From positions 3,131-67,130 of the forward strand of contig JACFNF010000014.1 in assembly GCA_019454985.1 (NCBI GenBank): a stretch of 64,000 nt of DNA, in the 5' to 3' direction. Below are positions 24,955 through 34,822 of the stretch, one piece after another. This stretch comes from Bacteroidales bacterium. Its GTDB lineage: Bacteria; Bacteroidota; Bacteroidia; Bacteroidales; F082. The translations under genes were made by a program, and so were the position numbers. Within the stretch, counting starts at the first letter, position 1; each line of letters opens with the position of its first letter. The notes beneath the pieces are model-generated. The model did no database searches, was not told where the DNA came from, and was given only the letters and a program-made list of their open reading frames with translations.

Positions 24955-26016
24955 CTAGAAGCTGATCTTGGCACCAATGGAATGGGTTCCGCTCGCATGG
25001 TCGGTAGCCCTGAAAGAATAGTCAACAGCAAAAGACGATCCTTTTTCTTTATTCATAGGCACCTGAACGGAAATACCGGCACTGGGACCTTTACTCATGT
25101 TGCTACGCAGACTTGTGTTGATGTTGTCCCAGATTCCTTCTTCATAGGTATATCCGGCTCTGAGCTGGACATAATCTTTCAGGCTAAACTCAGCACCAAC
25201 AGTCACCTGGTCTTTGGTGAAGGAGTTGGAGGTGAAGTTCCCGGCTAAAGTGAAGCGCATCTCGTTTTCGAAGATAAAATCGTAAGCAGTACCAATGACA
25301 AGTTGTGTGGGAAGCTCAAAAGCTTCGACACGCTGTTCGAGGGTGAATTGGGTTTCCTGACCCGGTATAAAGACCCGGATGGAGAGGCCGTCGCCCGAGA
25401 AGCTCATGGTAGGTCCGATATTTTTCAGGGTTATCCCGAAATGGATATTTTCTTTGGCACCGGTGATGTATTGGATTCCGGCGTCGATAGCCACACCCTG
25501 GGCACTCAGGTCGGAGATGCTTTCGGAGATGATCTTCAAAACAAATCCGGCATGGATGCTGTTGGAGAAGCTTTTGGCATAAGCCAGGCTGAGGTTCATC
25601 AGGCTGGGGGAGAAAGTGCCAAGGCCGCCGTCAGGATACTCGGGAGTGGTGATTGGGATTTCGCCGAAGTTCATGGACATGACCGACAGGCCCAACACGC
25701 CCGATTCACTCACGCGCTGAGCAAAGCCAAAAGAAATCAGATTGATATCCGATCCTTTAAGCCAGTTGGTGTGACTGAAGTTGAGATCGGTTTTCTGTGT
25801 AAACGCCATTCCGCCCACATTACTCCAGATGGATTCGAGGCCGCGAATATTCGACATACCGGCATTTCCCCATCCCGTGCTACGGGCCCAGGGATTGATC
25901 AGCAACTGGGCTGCGCCGGCCTGACCCGACCTGTCTTTGTTACCTGCCTGTAATGTTGCCGGAATAAGGGCAAAAATCAGGCTAATTGCGATGCAGTATC
26001 TATATAAAGTGCTCAT
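24955..26016 (-). CDS. PorV/PorQ family outer-membrane protein
   Basis: The 353-residue product has a signal peptide (MSTLYRYCIAISLIFALIPATLQA). It then has the SGQAGAAQLLINPWARSTGWGNAGMS opening typical of the PorV/PorQ family of FadL-like barrels, and alternating amphipathic strands up to the last residue Phe. PorV shuttles type IX secretion cargo to the attachment machinery, while PorQ family members have less certain roles. It is the last of three genes with a giant secreted protein (34 bases upstream) and a TonB-type receptor. Confidence 0.88.
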   Translation of the reverse strand: MSTLYRYCIAISLIFALIPATLQAGNKDRSGQAGAAQLLINPWARSTGWGNAGMSNIRGLESIWSNVGGMAFTQKTDLNFSHTNWLKGSDINLISFGFAQRVSESGVLGLSVMSMNFGEIPITTPEYPDGGLGTFSPSLMNLSLAYAKSFSNSIHAGFVLKIISESISDLSAQGVAIDAGIQYITGAKENIHFGITLKNIGPTMSFSGDGLSIRVFIPGQETQFTLEQRVEAFELPTQLVIGTAYDFIFENEMRFTLAGNFTSNSFTKDQVTVGAEFSLKDYVQLRAGYTYEEGIWDNINTSLRSNMSKGPSAGISVQVPMNKEKGSSFAVDYSFRATDHASGTHSIGAKISF

Positions 26017-26050
26017 ATTCTTATGGTATTATTGTTCGCAATATTTTGGT

Positions 26051-29000
26051 TTAGAATGTGTTCAGGTCCATCGGGCGCATGGTTCCAAACCATTTAACGA
26101 TACGTTCACCATCGTCCGACTTAATGTGGATGATATAGACTCCGCTGGCAATCGGAACGCCGGCAAAGTTTTTCAAATCCCAGTCAATTGACGTTTTGAT
26201 TTCGTCTTTCTTAAACTGTCTGATTTTTGTTCCACTCAGGTCGTAAATCGTGATGATACAAGTCTTCGGCAGGTTTGTGATCTTCACCCTGTTATCGAGG
26301 GCGTTGTTTTCGTATTTCGAATAGGCGTAATACGGATTGGGTACTACAGTGATCAGGTCAAGGTCGCTCTGGATTTTGTCTTTGTCGCGCATTTTTGTTG
26401 CAAGGCCTTTCAACGAGAAGCTGTATTTGGGATAGCCATCGTTGACCAGTTCGCTTTGATAGGCAGAATCTGGAGCGAGCAGGCTGTGATAGCGGGCATA
26501 GGGCTTGGCTACCCTTATACGGATAGTTACTTCGTTCGATAACCATTCCTGTCCCTTAACCGGCATCGGCATACCTACATACATGATCTGCGAGAAGAAG
26601 TTCTGGCTGTGAATAGGCATAAAATTGGAGCTCTTAAATAAGGTATCCAGCATATTGAATGCATAGCGCCCTGCGTCGTAAGCCGGCGAGTTGTATTCAA
26701 ACACATAGCCGAACTGTTCGAATCTGTTGTAGTCGTGTCTCATGATGTAAACATAGTGTTTACCACCAAAGAGGGTAGCGAAGCTGGTCTGTGAGAAGAG
26801 GCTTGGGTCAAGCTCCTGCGGCAGGTCAAGATTACGTGGTGGCGGGTTGAAGAGCATATCGCGTCCGTTTTGTGCGGAGAGATAGGAGTCTTCACCGAAC
26901 ATGATATTCAGTCGTTCGCCGGTTTCCACGTTAATGGCATATCCAGGGAACCATCCCATACCGTAACTACCAATATAATTCGGGTCGTTGGGATTTTCAC
27001 TCGGAGGCAAGTCCATTGAGCTGGCCGGTTTGCCGTCTTTATCCACTGAAGGTGATTTACGCAGAGCAAAACGTTTAGCTCTACCCTGAGTCAGGAGTGA
27101 GTCCATACCCATTTCGAGTACCGGACTGCGGGTCCACTTCGATTTATCGGGGGTAAGAACGATGTCCACACTGGAAATGGTGCTCATACTGCGCTGAGTC
27201 TTGGATAGCGAGCTGTAGGCCGGGCCAACACTCGATTGTCCGGTTTCGCCTGTATTATTGCCATAAGAAGTAAGAGCATAAGGAGCCCAGCTTCTTCCGG
27301 CAATCTTTTCATACGATTCGTCTGGATCCCAGGGGCGCAACGGGCTGGATGACATGCCCCAGTCGTCGTTCAACGAGTTTTCCTGGTCTTTGTATTTTCC
27401 GGAACGTATCCAGTTGAGTGGTGATGATGGCGGTTGATCGCTATCGGCGATACCGGTCAGGTAAGCCCTTGAGCTGTCAGCATATGTAACGCTCGACATT
27501 ATGAAACCATTGTTGGTGGCTAACACCGTTGAGATTGGTTCATTATCGCTATTATTTCCAACGCGATAAATTCCGGGGAAATATGGCTGGGCAATGCTGA
27601 CCGAAATACCTCTTTCCAGGAAGAGTTTTTCAGTCGGAGTGATGATGGTTGTATCAGATTTGAACACTTCGTTGGTGGACAAATCTTTAAGATACCATCT
27701 GGAAACTAATTTGCTGGCAGTGTCGCCGGTGATTCCGCCTTCACCAGATACTTGATTAAGGCGCTGTGAATAGAAAGGATCCATCCAGAGTTCATATTCG
27801 GCGTCTTTCACATTCAACGGGTCAATCACTCTGACGTTCAATGGCCCGGCATTGGTTTTGTAAACTGGATTATAGGCAATGGGGTAGTTGGGGCCACCAT
27901 ACGGGTTGTCCGGTCCGGCAGGCTGTTTACTCATAATCTGGTCAACGGTAGCTTTGGTAAGGTCGAGGGTAAGACCGCCGTTTCCGTGACCAGCAAGACG
28001 TGTAATCTCTGGGCTGTCGCCATAGTTGGCCATAGCAATGGTGCCATCCATCGTTTTATGTGGGATGACCGTATAGAGTTTGATGTTTTTACGACCGGCA
28101 AGGAAAGGAGTTTTCTGTCCTAACAATCCGTTGAGGATACTCGGCTCATCGGAATAAGGCATGAACTCGTTGTAAGCGTAGGCCAATGCCAGATAGTAAT
28201 ATTGCTGGTGGTTCACTAAGCGAACATCACCTGTAGCAAAGGCGTCCTGAGTGATGGTGAACGAGTGTTCGATCCCTTTGTCGGCACCGATCACTTCCAC
28301 CACCGGTGCAGTGGCTCCGGCATGCTCATCATAGTAAAAATTAACGATCTTGCTGATACCGTTCTTTTTGTCGAACTGAGCCACAAGGCGTACGAGGTTG
28401 GGGTCTTTCAGGCTTTCGACCGATACGGTAGCATTTTTGAGCTGATAGATCAGATAACCTTCGAAACGGTAGAGAGAGTCGCTACGCATATTCGGGTTAT
28501 TCGGGTGAGGCTGAACGATGTTGGGGTCAAATTCGGTATATTCTTCGTTGTAGTTGTTCGAAGAGGGCGAATTGGAGATATACACGATTACTTCGCGGTC
28601 GAGTTCGCGGAAGGAGAGGTCGGGAGCGTTGGGGCCGTCAATAACTTTGAAGCAGTTATCGAAGAGAGCCTGGCATTTGTCGTCCACGCGTTTGAGCAGT
28701 GTAACCGAAGCAATGGGTCCACCCGATGTGGCGCGTGCCCATGGAATACCAACGGTGATATAGTTTACGGCGCCGGGTTTCAAGGTGAAGGGTCCGGCCG
28801 AGTGGAGGAACCGGCGGTCGGACGGGTCGTTAGGCGCTCCGTTGTTGGCGGTTTCTTCTCTCCAATAAAATCCATTCTGTGTAAATCCACCGTTAGGGAT
28901 TGCTCCGCCTGTACCCCAGTTACAGGGGTCGGTGTCGCCGGGGAACATGAAGTCGCATTCGGGGCCAACAACGCCCGGGTGACCGGGGAAGGCGTCACCA

Positions 29001-30394
29001 CCATACGACATGGCCTGTCCGTTTTTCCATTTACCACGGAGGATGTTATAATACTGAGGGGCTGAATGCGGGTCACCCTTGTCACCACTGGTGTTGTCGT
29101 GGAAGAGAAAACGGCGCATCCCAAAACGTTCGTTGCCCGGGATTCCGTCACCGAAATTAATCCCGTTGATACTTTCGTCGCAAAGAGACTCAAGGATGGT
29201 GTCGCCCGTCGAACCCAATAGCACACGATATTTAGGTCTGTCATGCGGGAGCGGGTCCATATAAGGTCCTTGGAAGAAGTCCACCCCGATGGCCGGCGGC
29301 TGGTCGCCATATGCTTCTGGTTGGCCGCTGCCATCAACAGCTTTCCCGTTGTAGAGAAAACCTAAACCACGGACAATATCGCAACCGACATAGTCATCCC
29401 AACCATAACCTAGGTCAGGGTCAACCCATTGCGAGAAATAGGTGTTGGTAAGTTCAAAGGTAGAACGGTTGATGATCTCATAACTATAGAAAGTCATGTT
29501 ATTGATTTCGTCGTTGGTGGCAAATCCGAAAGCCTGGGCACGGATTTCCATCCCGATGGCCGAACCTTGAGTTGCCGAGTGGAAGTTTCCTTTGTCGTTG
29601 AACACCCACCAGATTGTTTGGTCGCCTTTGATCACCTGGTCAGCAAGTACCGAACCGTGAAGTTTACCTTCAATTGATTCGTCCATTGTGGGAGTGCGTG
29701 TCCGGCAAAGGCTGTTGTCAATGTCGTAATACGGATAATCACCGGCAAAGGGGTTGTATTCGCCATCACCGTCGTTATCGTAGAAAGGAGCAAGATAATA
29801 ACTTTGACCGAGGGCAGTGTTCCCGTGTGCAGGCCATTCCATGATTTCTCTCGGGATGGTGTAATCATCGCTGGGGATGAATGCACCGGTAGCCGGATCG
29901 CAATGGGATAGGAACTCGTCCACCATTGCCCGGGTCATTTTGAAATGTTTATCGTACTCTGCACAGGTGGCCTCGCTGATGGCAGCCGTTCCGTCAATGG
30001 TCAATGGGCCTGTCCAGAAGTCGTTTCCTTCCTGACGGTAACGTTGAGCGGCTAATTTCAACTGGTTGTTGATGTCGAGTCCACCAATCCACAAAGCGGC
30101 CGAGAACATGGAGGTTGCCGTCCCATTTTTGGGAATGAAATATTTTGCATTCCCGTCAAGGTCCCACCACATATCACCTCCACCGTTGATACGTGCTCTG
30201 ATGTTGTTGATATCGAGCCATTCGAAAGCCGAAGAAGGCGAACATCCGGCAGAGGTTTGCTTAAGCACCACAGCTTTCTGGCCTTTTTCAAGCACCAATT
30301 TCTCGGCTTGTGCAGGGGAGATCAAGAGCAAAACAAAGCTTGTGGCAATCAGCGATTGAATGATATTCTTCATATTATTTCTGATATTATTCAT
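26051..30394 (-). CDS. Giant secreted protein with T9SS-like C-terminal sorting domain
   Basis: The 1,447-residue product is unrecognised in its main body. A signal peptide is present (NIIQSLIATSFVLLLISPAQA). An in-frame ATG at 30373 is equally possible as start. The body is rich in Asn, Gly, Asp and Tyr with repeated dates-like acidic loops such as YDNDGDGEYNPFAGDYPYYD, which resembles calcium-binding loops. The last 100 residues (from about 1347) begin VVPNPYYAYSKYE and contain IYDLSGTKIRQF, SGVYIIHIK and GERIVKWFG, the pattern of a type A sorting domain or FlgD-like Ig fold, then a tail ending MDLNTF. It lies between a TonB-type receptor (30 bases) and a PorV/PorQ-like gene, which suggests one envelope system. 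Function is unknown. Confidence 0.85.
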   Translation of the reverse strand: MNNIRNNMKNIIQSLIATSFVLLLISPAQAEKLVLEKGQKAVVLKQTSAGCSPSSAFEWLDINNIRARINGGGDMWWDLDGNAKYFIPKNGTATSMFSAALWIGGLDINNQLKLAAQRYRQEGNDFWTGPLTIDGTAAISEATCAEYDKHFKMTRAMVDEFLSHCDPATGAFIPSDDYTIPREIMEWPAHGNTALGQSYYLAPFYDNDGDGEYNPFAGDYPYYDIDNSLCRTRTPTMDESIEGKLHGSVLADQVIKGDQTIWWVFNDKGNFHSATQGSAIGMEIRAQAFGFATNDEINNMTFYSYEIINRSTFELTNTYFSQWVDPDLGYGWDDYVGCDIVRGLGFLYNGKAVDGSGQPEAYGDQPPAIGVDFFQGPYMDPLPHDRPKYRVLLGSTGDTILESLCDESINGINFGDGIPGNERFGMRRFLFHDNTSGDKGDPHSAPQYYNILRGKWKNGQAMSYGGDAFPGHPGVVGPECDFMFPGDTDPCNWGTGGAIPNGGFTQNGFYWREETANNGAPNDPSDRRFLHSAGPFTLKPGAVNYITVGIPWARATSGGPIASVTLLKRVDDKCQALFDNCFKVIDGPNAPDLSFRELDREVIVYISNSPSSNNYNEEYTEFDPNIVQPHPNNPNMRSDSLYRFEGYLIYQLKNATVSVESLKDPNLVRLVAQFDKKNGISKIVNFYYDEHAGATAPVVEVIGADKGIEHSFTITQDAFATGDVRLVNHQQYYYLALAYAYNEFMPYSDEPSILNGLLGQKTPFLAGRKNIKLYTVIPHKTMDGTIAMANYGDSPEITRLAGHGNGGLTLDLTKATVDQIMSKQPAGPDNPYGGPNYPIAYNPVYKTNAGPLNVRVIDPLNVKDAEYELWMDPFYSQRLNQVSGEGGITGDTASKLVSRWYLKDLSTNEVFKSDTTIITPTEKLFLERGISVSIAQPYFPGIYRVGNNSDNEPISTVLATNNGFIMSSVTYADSSRAYLTGIADSDQPPSSPLNWIRSGKYKDQENSLNDDWGMSSSPLRPWDPDESYEKIAGRSWAPYALTSYGNNTGETGQSSVGPAYSSLSKTQRSMSTISSVDIVLTPDKSKWTRSPVLEMGMDSLLTQGRAKRFALRKSPSVDKDGKPASSMDLPPSENPNDPNYIGSYGMGWFPGYAINVETGERLNIMFGEDSYLSAQNGRDMLFNPPPRNLDLPQELDPSLFSQTSFATLFGGKHYVYIMRHDYNRFEQFGYVFEYNSPAYDAGRYAFNMLDTLFKSSNFMPIHSQNFFSQIMYVGMPMPVKGQEWLSNEVTIRIRVAKPYARYHSLLAPDSAYQSELVNDGYPKYSFSLKGLATKMRDKDKIQSDLDLITVVPNPYYAYSKYENNALDNRVKITNLPKTCIITIYDLSGTKIRQFKKDEIKTSIDWDLKNFAGVPIASGVYIIHIKSDDGERIVKWFGTMRPMDLNTF

Positions 30395-30424
30395 GATACA
30401 CTTTTTGATTCAACCGTTCCAGGA

Positions 30425-33400
30425 TTAGAAGTTAAACATCAGACCAACGCGGATTTGGCGAGGCGAGCTGTAGTTACTCGGACGGTTCACATAAATTTCG
30501 TAGAGTTCCCTGAAAGCCACGGGGTCGGTCTGGGTATTGATTTCGCGTTGCCATTCGGGTGCGGCCAGATAGCCGTCGTCGTTGGCGTTTCCGGTAGCCG
30601 AGTACACCCTTAACACGTTTTTGGTGTCGAGCAGGTTGAGCACTTGCAGATAAACGTTGAAGAAGGTTTTACGGGCGTTTCCGGTACGGGTTTTTCCAAA
30701 ATCAACTTCAAAATCTTTATCCACACGCAGGTCGAGGCGGAACTGCCACGGCAGGCGCGATCCGTAATAGGAACCTTTGAGCAGGTTGCTTCCAACGGTG
30801 ATGGGCGAGTTGACCTTACGGGCAGCAGTATAGGGGGTTCCCGAACCACCTAATACCGTAAGTGTGAAGCCGGTGTTTTCGAGTAATTTCACGGGGGCTT
30901 TATCCTTTTTCTCGCGGCTGATGACCGGTCCGTTGTATTCTTTTCCGCTGCCGTAGCGGTAGTCTAACAACAGGTTAAACTGGTGACGACGGTCCCAAGG
31001 CATAGGAATGGTTGAACGCAGGTTGGGCAGTCCGGCTGCGATGAGCGAAGCTGCTGTGGTGGTGGTAGCGCCTGTGGCGTTGGCAAACTGCAAGGTGTAA
31101 CCGGCACGGATACGGGCGTTGTTGGTACGACGCAGGTCATATTCTACCGTCAAACCTTTTACCGTACCAAAGTCTAAGTTATTGAACGAGGTATAGTCGT
31201 TCGGATAAGCTCCGGTGAAACGGTAAATCTGGATCATGTTACGCATTTCGCGATAGAAAGAGGTAAAGGTGAGCGAGCTGGTGTTGGTCAGTTTCTGAGT
31301 GAAACCCAATTCATAATCAATGGTTTGAGTTGGTTTCAGCGAGGGGTTGTTCACCGTTCCGCGGATACTTTCGAAGAAGTAATAAGTGGCAGGATTCGAG
31401 AACAGGTTGCTGGTAGGACGTTGCGTCAGCACGTCGTAGTGAGCAAAGAACAATGCCTCGTCAGAGATTGGGAATGAGAAAGAGATACGTGGCATCACGC
31501 TGATCTGCGGATCATAGTCTTTGAACGATGACGGATTGGCGCGGGTTTGATCGGGGTCTGAGAGATAGGGTGAAATACCCGAGCCAACGTCAAGACGGGT
31601 GGGGTCCTGAATCACAGCGCCATCAGCATTGTACCAGGTGTTTTCAAAACGATAGCCCACTATACGTGTTGGTGCATCGGCCTTGTCAACATACACGGTA
31701 TAATCTTTGCCCATCCCCTGAGGGTGAACCACAGGAAGTGAGTTGAGGGTAGAAACTTCACCTACGGTTTTGGCATTGTAAAGCAAATAGGGATCTTTCA
31801 GAACCTTCTGGTTTGCATCGAAACGGTCAACGCGCACACCTATATTAAAGATGAGGTCACGGAAAGCAAACTTATCCTGAAGATATCCGGCCATATAAAT
31901 TGGCTGGAAAGCACCTACCGGACGCAGATACATTCCGTTTTCATCTCTTTTGGTGAAAAAGTCATCAAAACTGGGAGCATAGTTTAGCCTTTTTCCTTGA
32001 TGATCGTAACCAATCCACGAAGCGTAGCTGTTGCCGTCGTTGAGCAGTTCGTCAGGGCTAAACATATTGATATCGAAAGGTCTGCCATTCGTATTAAGGG
32101 TATGACGAACTCCGTTCAGGTCATAATATTCGATGGTGTTGGCATTGGCATCATACGAGTCAATAACGATATAATCGAGGCCATCCACGGGCAGTCCCAG
32201 ACGTGTACGCAGGTTTTTATCGAAAATACGCTGTGAGTTAGCATCGTAGTTACGACGGTATTTTACGGTATCCACGATTCCGTCGTAGCTCACAACAAAT
32301 GGATGATCCACGTCTAATTCAAGAATATGGAAATTGGTGAGTCCTCTCATCAGCGTCCACAGGCCTGTTGGAGCGAAATCAATGCTACGGCTGTTGCGCT
32401 GTTCGTACAGGAACCCGAGTTTGATTTCGTGGTTACCGAGGTCCATTGATCCGGCAACGTTCACGCTGAACTGGTCGTTGTCGTCAATGCCATAACCGGT
32501 CTGAATGGTTCCGGGAGCCTGGAACAAGCTGTAGTATGCGGCAGGGCCGCTTCCGTTGATCAGCGCGCCGCCCAGGACGATGTCGTTCAGGTTGCGGAAG
32601 TGATTTTCGGGTTGACCGGCATAGGTATTAAAGTAGGTGGATGTATAGTTGGAAACGATGGGGTTCAAGGTACCCGGTGTCCAGTTCACCAAGGTGTCGT
32701 TGTCCCAACCTTTGAGTACCATCACATTGTGATAGGTTTTTCCGTCCACTTCCACGTTTTCTCTCTGGAAGATTGGTTGTTTGTAAACCGAGAATTTTCC
32801 GAGATATCCATAATCGAAGATGTTTTCGTAGTGGTCGGGGTCACCATAGGTGTTGTATTGGCGGGTGTAGTCAGCCTGAATTGAATAATATAGGTTTTTG
32901 ACCAGTGATTTACTGTCGCTTGCCGAGGGGAATCGTTGGGTGAAACGACCGAAAACGCGCCAGGTATTGTTGTTGTATTCGTAGTTTTTGTCCCAGTTAA
33001 AGTAAGAGGCGCTGTAGCTGAAAGCATTTCCTTTGGCGATGTTGTATGTTCCACCGAAGGTGAGGTTGATGGTTTCGGTGGTTCTGACGTTGATGTTCCC
33101 GGAAAGGTTGACGTTGTAGTTTCCGGTGTTCATTGACGATTTGGTGTGTTCCAGATCAGCTTTACGAACAAATTCGCCGTTGCGGTATGTTCCAAAGCCG
33201 AGTCCTGTAGGCCTGAGCGGGTTGTTGATCAGGCTTTGCAGGGTAGCATCGGTAGCTTTGTAGTATCCGATACCGGAGATGGCGCCATCGGAGCCATATC
33301 TCAGATCGCCTGCAACGAAGAATCCGAGCAGAGCGGTTTCTCTTTTCTTGCCTTTGATGAGTGGTCCTTGTATGTTAAAACCCAGGCGGTTATGGCCGTA

Positions 33401-34132
33401 AGCATCGAGAAACTCGGAGGTTTCGAGTTCGACGCCTGCGCCAAACTTACGGCTGGGACCTTTGGTTGTTACGCTGATGATACCCCCGGTTGCGTCGCCA
33501 TACTGTGCGGGTGTACCACTCAGAATCACGTCAACCTGTTCGATGGCCGACTGTGGCACACTGCTGTTACCGATTACGCGTACACCGTCAATATACATGG
33601 CCGTTGCATCTGAACGGGCACCACGCACGTTGCCGCGTTCACCGTCCGATGAGAATACGCCCCCTACGGTGGCGGCTACGGCATCGGCCGAACGGTTGGG
33701 CATCTTTTTGATTTCCTCCGAGGTCACACTGGCGCCGCTGGTGGTCTGGTCTTTCGAGATCAAAGGAACCTTGTATTCCACAACTTCTACCGTCTGAAGG
33801 TCAATCGAAGTGCCCACCATCACCACGTCGTAGAAAGTGATCTGGTTACCCGAAATCGAAATGCCTTTAACGAGCACAGGGTTGTAGCCCACAAAAGTGG
33901 CCCTGAGATCGTATTTTCCAGGCGGAATGGGGTTAATTACATAGTTTCCGTCAAAGTCAGAAGTGGCACCTCCAACAATTGTACCCCCGTTTTCGAGGAT
34001 AATGTTTGCAAATGAGATGGGTTCCCGGCTACCTTTTTCGTAAACTTTTCCTTGTAATCTTCCTTGTTGGGCATACGTTAACGTAATGGTACTCAATAAT
34101 ATACCCAGGGTAATTAGTAATTTTTTTAACAT
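30425..34132 (-). CDS. TonB-dependent receptor with carboxypeptidase-regulatory-like domain
   Basis: This 1,235-residue outer-membrane protein has a signal peptide (MLKKLLITLGILLSTITLTYA). The CarboxypepD_reg-like domain is at about 24-112 (GRLQGKVYEKGSREPISFANI...GKYDLRATFVGYNP). The plug is at about 118-235 (VRGARSDATAMYIDGVRV, SAIEQVDVILSGTPAQYGDATGGIISV), then a long barrel ends in Phe (RVGLMFNF). The proteins of this subtype without a SusD partner usually have unknown cargo; no SusD gene lies here. It heads a three-gene minus-strand unit with the giant secreted protein and the PorV-like protein. A 7-1-7 palindrome lies just upstream at 34153-34167. Confidence 0.95.
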   Translation of the reverse strand: MLKKLLITLGILLSTITLTYAQQGRLQGKVYEKGSREPISFANIILENGGTIVGGATSDFDGNYVINPIPPGKYDLRATFVGYNPVLVKGISISGNQITFYDVVMVGTSIDLQTVEVVEYKVPLISKDQTTSGASVTSEEIKKMPNRSADAVAATVGGVFSSDGERGNVRGARSDATAMYIDGVRVIGNSSVPQSAIEQVDVILSGTPAQYGDATGGIISVTTKGPSRKFGAGVELETSEFLDAYGHNRLGFNIQGPLIKGKKRETALLGFFVAGDLRYGSDGAISGIGYYKATDATLQSLINNPLRPTGLGFGTYRNGEFVRKADLEHTKSSMNTGNYNVNLSGNINVRTTETINLTFGGTYNIAKGNAFSYSASYFNWDKNYEYNNNTWRVFGRFTQRFPSASDSKSLVKNLYYSIQADYTRQYNTYGDPDHYENIFDYGYLGKFSVYKQPIFQRENVEVDGKTYHNVMVLKGWDNDTLVNWTPGTLNPIVSNYTSTYFNTYAGQPENHFRNLNDIVLGGALINGSGPAAYYSLFQAPGTIQTGYGIDDNDQFSVNVAGSMDLGNHEIKLGFLYEQRNSRSIDFAPTGLWTLMRGLTNFHILELDVDHPFVVSYDGIVDTVKYRRNYDANSQRIFDKNLRTRLGLPVDGLDYIVIDSYDANANTIEYYDLNGVRHTLNTNGRPFDINMFSPDELLNDGNSYASWIGYDHQGKRLNYAPSFDDFFTKRDENGMYLRPVGAFQPIYMAGYLQDKFAFRDLIFNIGVRVDRFDANQKVLKDPYLLYNAKTVGEVSTLNSLPVVHPQGMGKDYTVYVDKADAPTRIVGYRFENTWYNADGAVIQDPTRLDVGSGISPYLSDPDQTRANPSSFKDYDPQISVMPRISFSFPISDEALFFAHYDVLTQRPTSNLFSNPATYYFFESIRGTVNNPSLKPTQTIDYELGFTQKLTNTSSLTFTSFYREMRNMIQIYRFTGAYPNDYTSFNNLDFGTVKGLTVEYDLRRTNNARIRAGYTLQFANATGATTTTAASLIAAGLPNLRSTIPMPWDRRHQFNLLLDYRYGSGKEYNGPVISREKKDKAPVKLLENTGFTLTVLGGSGTPYTAARKVNSPITVGSNLLKGSYYGSRLPWQFRLDLRVDKDFEVDFGKTRTGNARKTFFNVYLQVLNLLDTKNVLRVYSATGNANDDGYLAAPEWQREINTQTDPVAFRELYEIYVNRPSNYSSPRQIRVGLMFNF

Positions 34133-34152
34133 ACTGGAACAAATTATGTTAT

Positions 34153-34167
34153 ACTATTCTGAATAGT
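34153..34167. promoter_or_regulatory. Palindrome ACTATTC-T-GAATAGT upstream of the receptor operon
   Basis: A perfect 7-1-7 inverted repeat lies about 20 bases upstream of the receptor ATG. It could be an operator. No exact -7 element was found beside it. Confidence 0.25.
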
Positions 34168-34258
34168 GCGTTAAAGGCCGGTAAAGATAGAAAGATTTTC
34201 ACATTCCTTAACAAAAAAAAGAGGAAAGGCTAAAAAATGGGAAAAAGAATCTGAAGCT

Positions 34259-34720
34259 TTACAAATCCGGCCGTTGAAGAATGGTCTGATAGACGATGGC
34301 TTCGCGAAGGTTAAACCTGCTGAGGAAAGGTAATCGGCGATGGGGTTCCTCAACAATATTGAGCGTGGTTTCCGTGTCCTGATCAGGAAGAAAGGATAAC
34401 TGCGGACTCAGGTTATTTGCATCTTCTTCGAGGGGTGTATCGGTTTTCCATTCACCACTGAAAATATCGTAGTCACCAAGGGGTTGTGTCGTTTCAAGAG
34501 TTTCGGTAAAGCTTTCCTCATCTGATAGAGTATCAATATTTTGACTTTCAATTTCTGTAGAATGTGCTGTCGGGGCTTTGGGTAAAAACTCGTCGAGCAG
34601 GTCGTCCAAAGGGTTTTTTGGCAACTTGGTGGGAGCAGCCTGTTGTTTTTTCTTTTTGGCGTTGGCTACCGAAAACAAAAGCCAGATAATGGCCAGCAAT
34701 ACGTAAATCAGGTCTTCCAT
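34259..34720 (-). CDS. Small membrane-anchored acidic protein of unknown function
   Basis: The 153-residue product has one N-terminal membrane segment (DLIYVLLAIIWLLFSVANA), a short basic stretch (KKKKQQ) and an acidic Ser/Thr/Glu-rich region. The C-terminus contains RLPFLSRFNLREAIVYQTILQRP, a conserved-looking ending. Similar anchored proteins occur widely in Bacteroidota without a known role. It lies between the receptor operon and the LytTR gene, about 100 bases downstream of the latter. Confidence 0.65.
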   Translation of the reverse strand: MEDLIYVLLAIIWLLFSVANAKKKKQQAAPTKLPKNPLDDLLDEFLPKAPTAHSTEIESQNIDTLSDEESFTETLETTQPLGDYDIFSGEWKTDTPLEEDANNLSPQLSFLPDQDTETTLNIVEEPHRRLPFLSRFNLREAIVYQTILQRPDL

Positions 34721-34822
34721 CGTACAAAAATTTGGATTTATGAGGGATAAAATTACACAAAAACGGATTACATTCCGGAATCAGATACTCTGGGTTTCGC
34801 TATGGTGAGCTGAAATGAATAC

